Source of the DNA: a virus
Virus record (IMG/VR): IMGVR_UViG_3300019888_000004
Coordinates: 1 to 64,000 of that record
Reading direction: 5' to 3' (one strand)
Length of the DNA stretch: 64,000 nt
The notes under the pieces were generated by a model. That model saw nothing but the letters and a program-made list of their open reading frames with translations, was not told where the DNA came from and made no database searches. Positions 46,461-54,062 of the stretch are shown in pieces (position 1 is the stretch's first letter; each line of letters begins with the position of its first letter). A program made the position numbers and the translations under genes.

Positions 46461-47204
46461 ATGCCTGACACACCTGATAATCCAATCGGAACCTACCGTC
46501 CACACGCAAATGCGAGGACAATCCCACCCGGAACGAAATTCGCGAGACTGACCGTTCGCGAGCCTGGGCCAATCGTAAAACAACGAAGCACCAGCATTTG
46601 CGATTGTGTATGCGGTAACGTCGCCACCGCCTTGAACAAGAGATTGCTGAACGGAATGACATCATCCTGCGGGTGCTTGAAGAACGAGGGCAACAATTTC
46701 AAACACGGGCACGCCCTTGCTGGAAATCCAAGCCGAATGTACCAGCAATGGCAAAATATGGTTAAGAGATGCTGCAATCCAAACGCCACGCAGTTTGAGT
46801 GCTGGGGCGGGCGTGGAATTCGAGTGTGCGAACGCTGGAGAAATTCCTTCCCGGCGTTTCTCGAAGACATGGGCGAGTGTCCGCCTGGGCTTGAGATTGA
46901 CCGCTGGCCGGACAAGAATGGGAATTATTCCTGCGGGAAGTGCGACGAGTGTTTGCGTAACGGCTGGAAGTTCAACTGCCGGTGGGCCACCAAAAAAGAA
47001 CAAGCCAGAAACAAGCGCGACAACTTGGTGTTCACCGTGCGTGGCACCACAGCCTGTTTGGCAGAATTATGCGAACGCTTTGGTTTGGACTACGTCAGAA
47101 CGCACTGCCGATTGACGGCAGGGTGGGATATTGAAAGAGCGTTATTTCAACCCGTGGCGAATCGGGGTCAGCTTAAAGCATCGGAGTCGAGAGAAGCGAA
47201 GTAG
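46461..47204 (+). CDS. Homing-endonuclease-like protein, YGGRGI family (copy 3)
   Basis: 247 residues from ATG 46461. Zinc-type N-terminal domain (PPGTKFARLTVREPG, CDCVCGN, TSSCGCLKN), core QQWQNMVKRCCNPNATQFECW with GGRGIRVCERW, FLEDMGECPPGLEIDRWPDKNGNY and NCRWATKKEQARNKR. Unlike the other two copies it carries a CGKCDEC knuckle between NGNY and NCRW. C-terminal HTH (ACLAELCERFGLD). It is alone on the rightward strand between leftward units and overlaps the glycosyltransferase gene tail-to-tail by 37 bases. Confidence 0.65.
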   Translation: MPDTPDNPIGTYRPHANARTIPPGTKFARLTVREPGPIVKQRSTSICDCVCGNVATALNKRLLNGMTSSCGCLKNEGNNFKHGHALAGNPSRMYQQWQNMVKRCCNPNATQFECWGGRGIRVCERWRNSFPAFLEDMGECPPGLEIDRWPDKNGNYSCGKCDECLRNGWKFNCRWATKKEQARNKRDNLVFTVRGTTACLAELCERFGLDYVRTHCRLTAGWDIERALFQPVANRGQLKASESREAK

Positions 47205-48208
47205 CGGCTGATGTCCCTGCGAAGGCCAGGACTTCGGTCGGTGAGTTGATAAAGGCCATTGGCTCCTGGTTTTAAGTCCCTGTCGGGATCGAAACCATGG
47301 CGCATGAGAATTTGACCGCGCGTGTTGTACTGCCGGTTAGCCCGACTTCCGTGCCAGAAATGAATGCACAAAGAACGCATCAATCCGATGTTTCCAACTA
47401 TGCTTCGCTCCTGCCACCGTCCACGGCGTAAGTGTTCCTGGTACTTGAGCATTTTTTCTACGAAGGCCGGGGACAAATCGTTCCTGAATTTTATCGCGTC
47501 GTCCAGAGTTCCAAGCAGCGCCGCGCTTTGATACCAGTCGCCCGCGCCCAACGCGCAAACGTCCAATAATCCGCCCATTTGCTCGATGGCTTCGCGTCGC
47601 GCGGCCCAGCATAATCCCGGCGACCCGAATTTCTGTCCGCCGGGTTCGTAGTAATTTCCGGGTGGCCGTCCAGGATGTTCAAACTGAATTGACATCAAGC
47701 TCCGCAACTGACTTTTTATTTCGTAATTAACCGTGACGTTCGTGAGTTCAGAGAAGCACTGAATCACGGGCCAATGTTCGAGCAAGTGAAGGATTTCATT
47801 TGCCCAGTCTGGGCGGACCCAAATAAAGTCACCATCACACCACGCCATTTTTTCCCAGTCTGGGAACATGCGCGTGAGGTGGGTCGTGCCGACGTTGATT
47901 GCCCGCTCTTTCAGCCAAAGCTCGTGCCAGGTCCGAAGTTGGATGTCTAACGGATTGTCGGCCTTGGTGACTACGAAATCACGATCTCCGAAACTGACCT
48001 CGATGGTAATCAGCACGGCCCCCGCATTACTGCAATGCCTTCGGAAATCATCAAACAGCTTCCATCTGGCGCGTGAGCGTGAGGCGTTGATGATTGGGCA
48101 CAAGACGTAAAGTGGGGTGTGCAATTTATCCTGCCTTTGCAGGATAGTCTCCAGCATGGGGTCGCTAGGGGGTCTTTCAACCCCAGCCGGTGATACGTCT
48201 TCAGGCAT
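47168..48208 (-). CDS. Glycosyltransferase-like protein
   Basis: 346 residues from 48208; ATG 48154 (LETILQRQDKLHTPLYVLCP) may be the better start. TPLYVLCPIINASRSRARWKLF and MAWCDGDFIWVRPDWANEIL suggest a GT-A fold with a DGD variant of the metal-binding DxD. GLCWAARREAIEQMGGLLDVCALGAGDW with a later HFWHGSR segment gives the acceptor and catalytic region. Such enzymes in phages modify DNA bases or virion glycoproteins; its place beside fibre-like genes favours the latter. Confidence 0.65.
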   Translation of the reverse strand: MPEDVSPAGVERPPSDPMLETILQRQDKLHTPLYVLCPIINASRSRARWKLFDDFRRHCSNAGAVLITIEVSFGDRDFVVTKADNPLDIQLRTWHELWLKERAINVGTTHLTRMFPDWEKMAWCDGDFIWVRPDWANEILHLLEHWPVIQCFSELTNVTVNYEIKSQLRSLMSIQFEHPGRPPGNYYEPGGQKFGSPGLCWAARREAIEQMGGLLDVCALGAGDWYQSAALLGTLDDAIKFRNDLSPAFVEKMLKYQEHLRRGRWQERSIVGNIGLMRSLCIHFWHGSRANRQYNTRGQILMRHGFDPDRDLKPGANGLYQLTDRSPGLRRDISRYFASLDSDALS

Positions 48209-48252
48209 CGTGGAATTTACCCCTTACGCCGCCGTTCGGCACCAAGAAAAAA

Positions 48253-48672
48253 TTATCTTTTATCCGTCCCCACTTCCGGCGTGGGCGTCGGCTCAATGCC
48301 CGCCGAAATCTTGATCTGCGCAAGCGACGCGCGAAGCGTGGCAATTTGCGCGTTAGCCCTTCCCAATTCCGTGCTAGGTGAGAACGATTCTGGCACGACC
48401 GGAACGAGGACTGACAAAGCCGGCAGACCTTCTTTAGCGCGAAACGAATTCTCTCGCGCTCTCATAACTTTTTCAGAATCAGTGCTGATGTCTCGAAAGC
48501 TTTTCCACAGGAGTTCCAACTCGCGGAGATCGCGCTCCTTTTCTTTCAGGAGTGCAGAATGTTCGCGTTCCTTGCTGGCAATCAGCATCCAGAACAGCGC
48601 GCTGATAGTGCCGACCAAAACCGTCAAGGCTGTTAATGCCTGACCCGTTGAGATTTCAATGCTGGCAATCAT
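48253..48672 (-). CDS. Single-pass membrane protein with coiled coil
   Basis: 139 residues. A hydrophobic segment (TALTVLVGTISALFWMLIAS, about 13-32), then a strong coiled coil (KEREHSALLKEKERDLREL) and a second helix near the end. An N-terminal membrane anchor followed by periplasmic coiled coil is the layout of an inner-membrane spanin or a holin-associated protein. Not confirmed by motif. Confidence 0.6.
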   Translation of the reverse strand: MIASIEISTGQALTALTVLVGTISALFWMLIASKEREHSALLKEKERDLRELELLWKSFRDISTDSEKVMRARENSFRAKEGLPALSVLVPVVPESFSPSTELGRANAQIATLRASLAQIKISAGIEPTPTPEVGTDKR

Positions 48673-48675
48673 GGT

Positions 48676-50700
48676 TCAGCGATGGTTACGCTTTGGTGTG
48701 GTCAGGACAAGCGTGCCCGACGACACGCTCTCTCCGTCCGAGTTGAAGGCCGTGACGTTGAACGCAAACGTCGTATTGGCACGCAGGAACAATGTCGTGG
48801 AAGTTCCAGTCACGGTTTGCGAAAGGACGCCGGACGAATAGACCCTATAACTGACCCCTGCGGTCGAGCTTGCAACCCAGTCGAGAGAAACGGAAACGGT
48901 GTTGTGTTCGATCAAAACTAATGACCAACCCAGATCGGTTGGCGGGGCTGGCAATGTCGGCAGCACGGCGGGATAGATGGTAAACGCACTCGTCGCAAAG
49001 CTCGACCCGGCTGAGTTGGCAGCGAACAATCCAACCGAATAGATTCCCGCCGCGGTAGGCACGCCGGTTATTACTCCAGTTGATCCGTCCAGAGTTAGGC
49101 CGGGAGGTAGGTTTGTCGCTCCAAAAGTTGTCGCGGTATTGCTCGTTATGATTGAGTAGATAAAGAACGTAGCTCCATTCGTCCCGGATATGTTGCCGCC
49201 GCTGATGATGACTGGCGGGTAAATCACTGGCGGAACAACGACCCCGCCCGCTTCGTAAGCCCCCATGCTCCACGCCACTCGCTTCACCCCGCGTATGTCC
49301 GTCGTGAACCAGGCCGACAGGTTTGTTCCCACTGCCCTCGCAGGACTGGTTGGTTGTAGCGTGAGGTCCTTCGGGTAAGCCGTGAATCCAGGGTTCGTGT
49401 CGAAAAGCTGCGTGCTGAATGAAAAGCTGTTGCCTGAGCCGTTGGCCGAGACTTTGAAGCGGTAATCGGGCGACGCACTGCCGGCATCCGAGAAATTGAA
49501 CCACGTCGGGTTGTGATCCGTCCCGCCGATTTCGAGTCCGGGGTGAATCGCGGTGTTTGGGTCCCACCACAAATTGTAGGCGATGACGTTGTTGTTCCCG
49601 AGCGACGACCCGCCCGAAGGCGCGTAGATGCCTACTGGCAGAGTGATTCCGCCAGCCGCACCAACAGGAGCTTCGGACGTGATGATGTTGTTCAGAATCA
49701 AAGTGCCATTCACCCCCGCGCTACGGCAGTCGAATGAGATGCCAGCGTTGTAAGTTCCCGACGAGTCAATGTCGATGAGCGTGTTGTTGAAAATCTTGTT
49801 TCGGTCGCCCACGCCGCCGCCCTGTCCGTTGTCGAGCTTGATGCCGCCCCGGTGACAGTGAGCGATTACGTTGTTGTAAAAAAGATTGTCGCTCGTCGTA
49901 AGGGGTGAACCGATGGAGAACTTTATTCCGTAGCCAGGATCAGTTCCGGTTGTCATCAAGACGTTGACGCCCGCATTCGAAATCGTGTTTCCGAACACTC
50001 GGTTGCCGTCCGAGGTCAGGACAATGCCGTGATCGCGAGCGTTCCAAAGGAAGTTGTTGACGATGGTGTTGTAACCAGCTCGGTAAGTCTCGATGCATTT
50101 TTGGGTGGAGTTGTAGATCGTGCAGTTAGTGACCGTGTGATACGACGCACCTTGCGAGTCGTTGATGATTTCCACGCCGTCTGCGTGTGCGTTCGCGCTG
50201 CTTGTCCCAATGTCGTGGACGATGCAGGAGTCGAGGAAGTTTGAGACGCAGTTACGGAAAGTCACCGCTGAGGCGTCCGCCGCCGGGCTTGAAACTGTGT
50301 TGCCCATCTTCAATCCTCGAAACCGCGCATTCGAAACGTAGGAGAACAGAATCCAGTTGCCGACGCCCGCGCCGTCGATGGAAGGCATTCCTGAGCCGTA
50401 ACCAACCTCAGAGCCGTTGGCAATTGTGATGCCCGGACTGTAGCCAGGAGAGTCGAGCGTGATGCCGCTGGAGGTGGCGAGCGCGTAAACGCTGCCGCCT
50501 TTAAGGTAGATTGTGCCGGTTATTCCGGTTGCCGAAGCGGGAGTTCCAGTCGCGCTAGGGTCGCCCGGCAGGTGCTTCCAGGGCGCGCTGATGGAAAGGC
50601 CGGAGTTGGAGTCGTTGCCGGAGCCGCTGTCCACGTAGTAAACCGACGCGGCGGCGCACTTGGCCAGCGCGAGGAACAGGATGAGAGGGAGGGGTTTCAT
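48676..50700 (-). CDS. Secreted parallel beta-helix protein with Ig-like and Fn3 C-terminus
   Basis: 674 residues from ATG 50700. A Sec signal (KPLPLILFLALAKCAAAS, about 2-19), then YYVDSGSGNDSNSGLSISAPW, the usual start of secreted right-handed beta-helix polysaccharide-binding or lyase proteins. NNF, TISNAG, NNVI and NNTLI turns (about 190-400) show the helix coils. About 480-590 is a putative Ig domain (NLPPGLTLDGSTGVITGVP); about 590-674 is Fn3-like. It could be a tail spike, but a signal peptide is unusual for one. No catalytic residues identified. Confidence 0.7.
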   Translation of the reverse strand: MKPLPLILFLALAKCAAASVYYVDSGSGNDSNSGLSISAPWKHLPGDPSATGTPASATGITGTIYLKGGSVYALATSSGITLDSPGYSPGITIANGSEVGYGSGMPSIDGAGVGNWILFSYVSNARFRGLKMGNTVSSPAADASAVTFRNCVSNFLDSCIVHDIGTSSANAHADGVEIINDSQGASYHTVTNCTIYNSTQKCIETYRAGYNTIVNNFLWNARDHGIVLTSDGNRVFGNTISNAGVNVLMTTGTDPGYGIKFSIGSPLTTSDNLFYNNVIAHCHRGGIKLDNGQGGGVGDRNKIFNNTLIDIDSSGTYNAGISFDCRSAGVNGTLILNNIITSEAPVGAAGGITLPVGIYAPSGGSSLGNNNVIAYNLWWDPNTAIHPGLEIGGTDHNPTWFNFSDAGSASPDYRFKVSANGSGNSFSFSTQLFDTNPGFTAYPKDLTLQPTSPARAVGTNLSAWFTTDIRGVKRVAWSMGAYEAGGVVVPPVIYPPVIISGGNISGTNGATFFIYSIITSNTATTFGATNLPPGLTLDGSTGVITGVPTAAGIYSVGLFAANSAGSSFATSAFTIYPAVLPTLPAPPTDLGWSLVLIEHNTVSVSLDWVASSTAGVSYRVYSSGVLSQTVTGTSTTLFLRANTTFAFNVTAFNSDGESVSSGTLVLTTPKRNHR

Positions 50701-52085
50701 CAGAAAGGTTTCCAAGTTGCGGTTGGTGTTCCCAATGTGTAGGTGATTACGGTCCATTCCCCATTTTGCAGGCTGATGGTATTTTGGCCGATGGTGTTGA
50801 ACACAGTCGTTCCATTTATTCCGACCGTTCCTGTCACCGATACCCCGTCCACATAAACGTGGACATTCGCCCCGCTCGTGTTCGTCCAGGAAAATGGAGA
50901 CGCACCAACGGTAATAGTTGCCGCAGCCAGCTTGTTCGATATGTAGCTAACGAAGCCGTTGGTTGTAACTGAAACGAGTGCCTCTATCTGAGCACCGGCA
51001 GTCGCACCATTTGCAAGAAACTGAATTCGGGTGGTGCTTGGCGAAAGCATTGTTCCACGACCGTTCCAGGAAATTTGTTGTCCTGCTCCTGCTGATATAT
51101 AGCTAGTCGTCACAATAGGTCCAGTCCCGTTGATTGTTCCATCTGAATCAAGCCGAATCCCTGTCGAAGCAGGTGCATTTGTTCCATTCCTAAAATATAA
51201 CCACAACTGGCCGTTTGGGTCATTGACAGTTCCTTGGACTGGCACATCAACCCAAAAGAAATCAACATTCGTTGAGCTTCCAGTCGTCCGCATCCCACGC
51301 CCGCTCAGTCTAATCGCAGCCCATTGCTGCGCGTTAGTCAAAGCCACTTGGCTGTTGACGGCACTAATAATTGGCACAACCGTCGCGCCCGCTCCAGTTG
51401 ATGTAGTTGCCGAGATAGTTCCTCCAGTTGTCGTAACACTACCAAGCGCATTGCTGATAGCCACCCCACCAGTACTGATTGAAATACCATTTGTCTGTCG
51501 CGCGTCGCCATAACCGATGACTGAGTTCGTGAATGGATTTGGAGCGCCAGCGGGAGTTCCACTAACCGCCGAAGCAAGAATCCCCGTCAGCAACGCACCA
51601 TTGTAAGTGCGCCACCGATTAAGCCCTATCAACTCCAGCAAATAACCGCCTTGATTACCGTTCGTCAGTCCAGCCGCTATTCCGCCTACTGGGACTTGCC
51701 CGCCAACTGTCAAGTTTGATGCCGCATAGCCTGTTGCACCACTAAGATCACCAGCAATCGAGTTCGCCGCGTTGTTTGCGGTGATCGCGCCGGAGAGGTT
51801 TAGGGCGCGAGAGTCCTGCGTCCGAACTAACGAGTTGTAGAACGCTGGGCCGTTTGAGTATGCGATTGATCCGGCATTAAGCACCTGCGCGACGTTGATG
51901 TTCGTCTGCGCCAACGCTGCCCGCAGATCGGTGTTGAGCTTGTTTGTTTCCGGCGCTACGGTCAACAGCACCACGTTCGTCCACGCTGCCGGCGTGTTCG
52001 TCGTTCCTGGACCGCGCAGGACTGGGCCTTGCGAGAAGGCGGAGAACGACAGGAGCGAGAGAAGGAGGGTAAGGATGATTTTCAT
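50700..52085 (-). CDS. Fibre-like protein with signal peptide
   Basis: 461 residues. Signal peptide KIILTLLLSLLSFSAFSQG (about 2-20). The mature part is Asn/Thr/Gly/Ala-rich and beta-rich, with shaft-like repeats (ISTGGVAISNALGSVTTTGG) and a C-terminal strand-rich tip (WTNTSGANVHVYVDGVSVTG). The composition is that of a phage fibre, but export through Sec would put it outside the cytoplasm before assembly. Its stop overlaps the start of the beta-helix gene by one base. Confidence 0.6.
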   Translation of the reverse strand: MKIILTLLLSLLSFSAFSQGPVLRGPGTTNTPAAWTNVVLLTVAPETNKLNTDLRAALAQTNINVAQVLNAGSIAYSNGPAFYNSLVRTQDSRALNLSGAITANNAANSIAGDLSGATGYAASNLTVGGQVPVGGIAAGLTNGNQGGYLLELIGLNRWRTYNGALLTGILASAVSGTPAGAPNPFTNSVIGYGDARQTNGISISTGGVAISNALGSVTTTGGTISATTSTGAGATVVPIISAVNSQVALTNAQQWAAIRLSGRGMRTTGSSTNVDFFWVDVPVQGTVNDPNGQLWLYFRNGTNAPASTGIRLDSDGTINGTGPIVTTSYISAGAGQQISWNGRGTMLSPSTTRIQFLANGATAGAQIEALVSVTTNGFVSYISNKLAAATITVGASPFSWTNTSGANVHVYVDGVSVTGTVGINGTTVFNTIGQNTISLQNGEWTVITYTLGTPTATWKPF

Positions 52086-52086
52086 T

Positions 52087-52425
52087 TTATGCGATGAGAG
52101 CTACCCAGCCCGTGTTGGTTGCGCTGCCAGTGACTTTAACCCAAAAATTGTTCGAGTCGGTCGCCACGTAGGTTTGCCCCGGCGAGCCAACCTGAGCGCC
52201 TTCTGGTGAGCCGACTCCCGCCAGCCCGCTTGCGCCACCGCCCGTCACAAGCGACCACACGCCGCCCGATTTTGTGTAAGCGGTGCCAGAATCCCGGTCC
52301 ACGTACACGTCGCCGTTTGATCCGAGTGAATCGCTGGGCGCGCCACTGCCGGAATGCAGATCGCCGCCTGCGAAAAGCGTGGTTGGATCAGGCCCTTTCA
52401 GGCCGGGAACGTAATCAATAGCCAT
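52087..52425 (-). CDS. Small fibre or collar-domain protein
   Basis: 112 residues. GDVYVDRDSGTAYTKSGGVW, then GVGSPEGAQVGSPGQTYVATD and NFWVKVTGSATNTGWVAL are the short repeats seen in phage fibre and collar-type domains (a G-x-Y-x-x-x-x-x-G pattern with a final TGW). It has no signal peptide, unlike its downstream neighbour. Confidence 0.65.
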   Translation of the reverse strand: MAIDYVPGLKGPDPTTLFAGGDLHSGSGAPSDSLGSNGDVYVDRDSGTAYTKSGGVWSLVTGGGASGLAGVGSPEGAQVGSPGQTYVATDSNNFWVKVTGSATNTGWVALIA

Positions 52426-52428
52426 GCC

Positions 52429-52992
52429 CTACTGTTTAACCCCGATTGGCGTCTCTGGCAATGCGATTGTCTCCGGCGCTGGCGTGGCCACCGTCTCGGC
52501 GACCATTGGAATCACTTGCTGCCCCGGCTTGAACGAATCTCGAATTGGCGCTGGTGGATCAGGATTCAGATTGCCGGCCAACCTTCCCTCTGTTTCGAGC
52601 AGAGATTTCTGGGCGTAAAGGATCACCTGGCCCTGGTTGGCAATCCCGTCCATGATCCTGATTCGCTCCTTCATCGCCTCCTTCGTGTTCTTCCCCTTGT
52701 AAAACTGCAAATGCTCCTCCAGGACGTTAATGTTCTCGAACATCCTGGCCTGCACCATCACGTTCGCGCCGCGGATCAGGTCACGAATGCCAACGTTTCT
52801 GATGAACTTTCCAAGCGTCAGGATGTTTCGCAGGAAAAGCTTGGTGTCGGTCGTCGTCTGAAGTTTCAGTTCCTCGAAGGCCCGGCGCACGTTCGGATCG
52901 GCGCTGTCCACGAGGCCGTCCAGAGGCGTACCTTCACAGTCAAGCAGGACGACTGGCTTGCTTAGTGCGGGTCTTGTTGGTCGTCGGTCCAT
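52429..52992 (-). CDS. Hypothetical helical protein
   Basis: 187 residues. The centre (RNILTLGKFIRNVGIRDLIRGANVM, ARMFENINVLEEHLQFYKGKNTK) is helical with a leucine-rich pattern, and the C-terminal 40 residues are Pro/Thr-rich. Position near the terminase could fit a terminase-small-subunit or packaging-accessory role, but the HTH needed is not evident. Confidence 0.5.
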   Translation of the reverse strand: MDRRPTRPALSKPVVLLDCEGTPLDGLVDSADPNVRRAFEELKLQTTTDTKLFLRNILTLGKFIRNVGIRDLIRGANVMVQARMFENINVLEEHLQFYKGKNTKEAMKERIRIMDGIANQGQVILYAQKSLLETEGRLAGNLNPDPPAPIRDSFKPGQQVIPMVAETVATPAPETIALPETPIGVKQ

Positions 52993-53365
52993 TGTAATAC
53001 GAAGCGTTTAATTCATTCGGCCAACCGTGCGTGCCGCGCGTCTTGGTCCACAGCCAACAATCTGTATGCAATCTTGCTTTCCACGGCATGTGGCACCAGC
53101 ACCCGTACTGTTCCTCTTTCCCAGTCTCCGGGTCAATGAATGTATCGCCAGGTGTCCCACATGTCGAGATTTCCGAGAAAAGAGGACAGACCGAACAGTG
53201 GGCGGCGCGCTTCGCCCGCAGCACGTTGTCCGGCAAGCCGCGACCAAATCGAACGATGGTGTGCGACCAGACGAGAAACCAAAGCACGCCTACGACATCG
53301 AACAGACAGAGCCAAGGCCGCAGGCGGCATTTTGCGACGGTGGCGAGCAGCATTGCTCTCAGCAT
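52940..53365 (-). CDS. Cysteine-rich phage protein
   Basis: 141 residues from 53365; a later GTG (VLRAKRAAHCSVC) is possible. Conserved part: CSVCPLFSEISTCGTPGDTF, then GCWCHMPWKARLHTDCW. This matches a small phage family with C..CP, TCG, GC.C.MP.KA and CW. The N-terminal about 50 residues contain a hydrophobic stretch (LCLFDVVGVLWFLVW) and may be non-coding. Overlaps the next gene by 53 bases. Confidence 0.55.
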   Translation of the reverse strand: MLRAMLLATVAKCRLRPWLCLFDVVGVLWFLVWSHTIVRFGRGLPDNVLRAKRAAHCSVCPLFSEISTCGTPGDTFIDPETGKEEQYGCWCHMPWKARLHTDCWLWTKTRGTHGWPNELNASYYNGPTTNKTRTKQASRPA

Positions 53366-53387
53366 GGCCAGAACGTAACTTGTCGGA

Positions 53388-53567
53388 GTGAGCGCGTCAG
53401 TTCAAAAGTGCCCAGATTGCGGCAAGCCGCTTTCGGCGGTTGTCCACCCGGAGGACCGCACGGCGGTCTATCTTTACTGCACCGCCACGCCCTGCAATCC
53501 GCTCGCGCTTCGCAACCTCGGCGTGCCGGCAACGGTTGCCGCGCCGAAGAAGAAGCGGCGCCGGTGA
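53388..53567 (+). CDS. Zinc-knuckle small protein
   Basis: 59 residues from GTG 53388. CPDCGKPLSAVV and CTATPCN frame a zinc site; the C-terminus is a basic stretch (PKKKRRR). Overlaps the HTH gene by GTGA. Coupled expression suggests a role together. Confidence 0.55.
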   Translation: MSASVQKCPDCGKPLSAVVHPEDRTAVYLYCTATPCNPLALRNLGVPATVAAPKKKRRR

Positions 53568-53881
53568 AAACATTGCTCCAGCGGTTGAATGAGATTTCGC
53601 CGAGCCGATGCCGCATCGCGGCGCAACAGAGAGGACGCCCCATTACACAGCTTGAACTCTCCGTTCGCATCGGCTGGAGCAAAACGAAGGTCATTCGCGT
53701 TTCTCGTTTGAAGGCTTGGGACACTCTGTCAATCGCCGATTGCCAAAAGTGGGCGTCTGCTTGCGGGTTGAGACTGCCAAGGTTAAAGAGCGATTTTTAC
53801 CATCGCCTCAGAAGAACCAAATTGGTTTTCTCAAAATTGAAAGAGAGCCAACGGAGAATGTATGGACGGCTGATGAAGTGA
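53564..53881 (+). CDS. HTH regulator-like protein
   Basis: 105 residues from GTG 53564. TQLELSVRIGWSKTKVIRVSRL (about 30-51) is a Xre-type helix-turn-helix, followed by LSIADCQKWASACGLRL. The C-terminus is basic. It could be a Cro-like regulator or the terminase small subunit. The latter also has HTHs, but normally sits on the same strand as the large subunit. Confidence 0.55.
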   Translation: MKTLLQRLNEISPSRCRIAAQQRGRPITQLELSVRIGWSKTKVIRVSRLKAWDTLSIADCQKWASACGLRLPRLKSDFYHRLRRTKLVFSKLKESQRRMYGRLMK

Positions 53882-53911
53882 AAAGCGGCGACTGCACTCG
53901 CAATCGCCGCT
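53880..53911 (-). terminator. Terminator for the leftward terminase transcript
   Basis: AGCGGCGA (53884-53891) and TCGCCGCT (53904-53911) form a perfect 8-bp stem with a 12-base loop. On the minus strand the stem is followed by TTTT, an intrinsic terminator layout for transcripts from the terminase gene. The T-run is short. Confidence 0.5.
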
Positions 53912-54062
53912 AAAGTAACCATACCGCGGCCATGCCAACCGGACCTCTGCTGGACTCGGCTAGGCTTTGCCAACCGCTGCTGGCCATGCCACAAATTGTT
54001 TCACGGGTATGAGTCCGTTTAACGAAATGACGTTACCAAAGATTTCAACCGGGAGTCAACAA

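Noticed and set aside
53027-53881. A single 284-residue rightward gene
   Set aside because: Only its last 105 residues are coherent (HTH); the earlier part overlaps the Cys-rich leftward gene and the zinc-knuckle gene at 53388, which has its own GTGA junction.
53890-54062. tRNA-like sequence between the HTH gene and terL
   Set aside because: Repeated GGCCATGCC and TGCCAACC pieces give the look of stems, but no cloverleaf with anticodon arm and T loop can be drawn.
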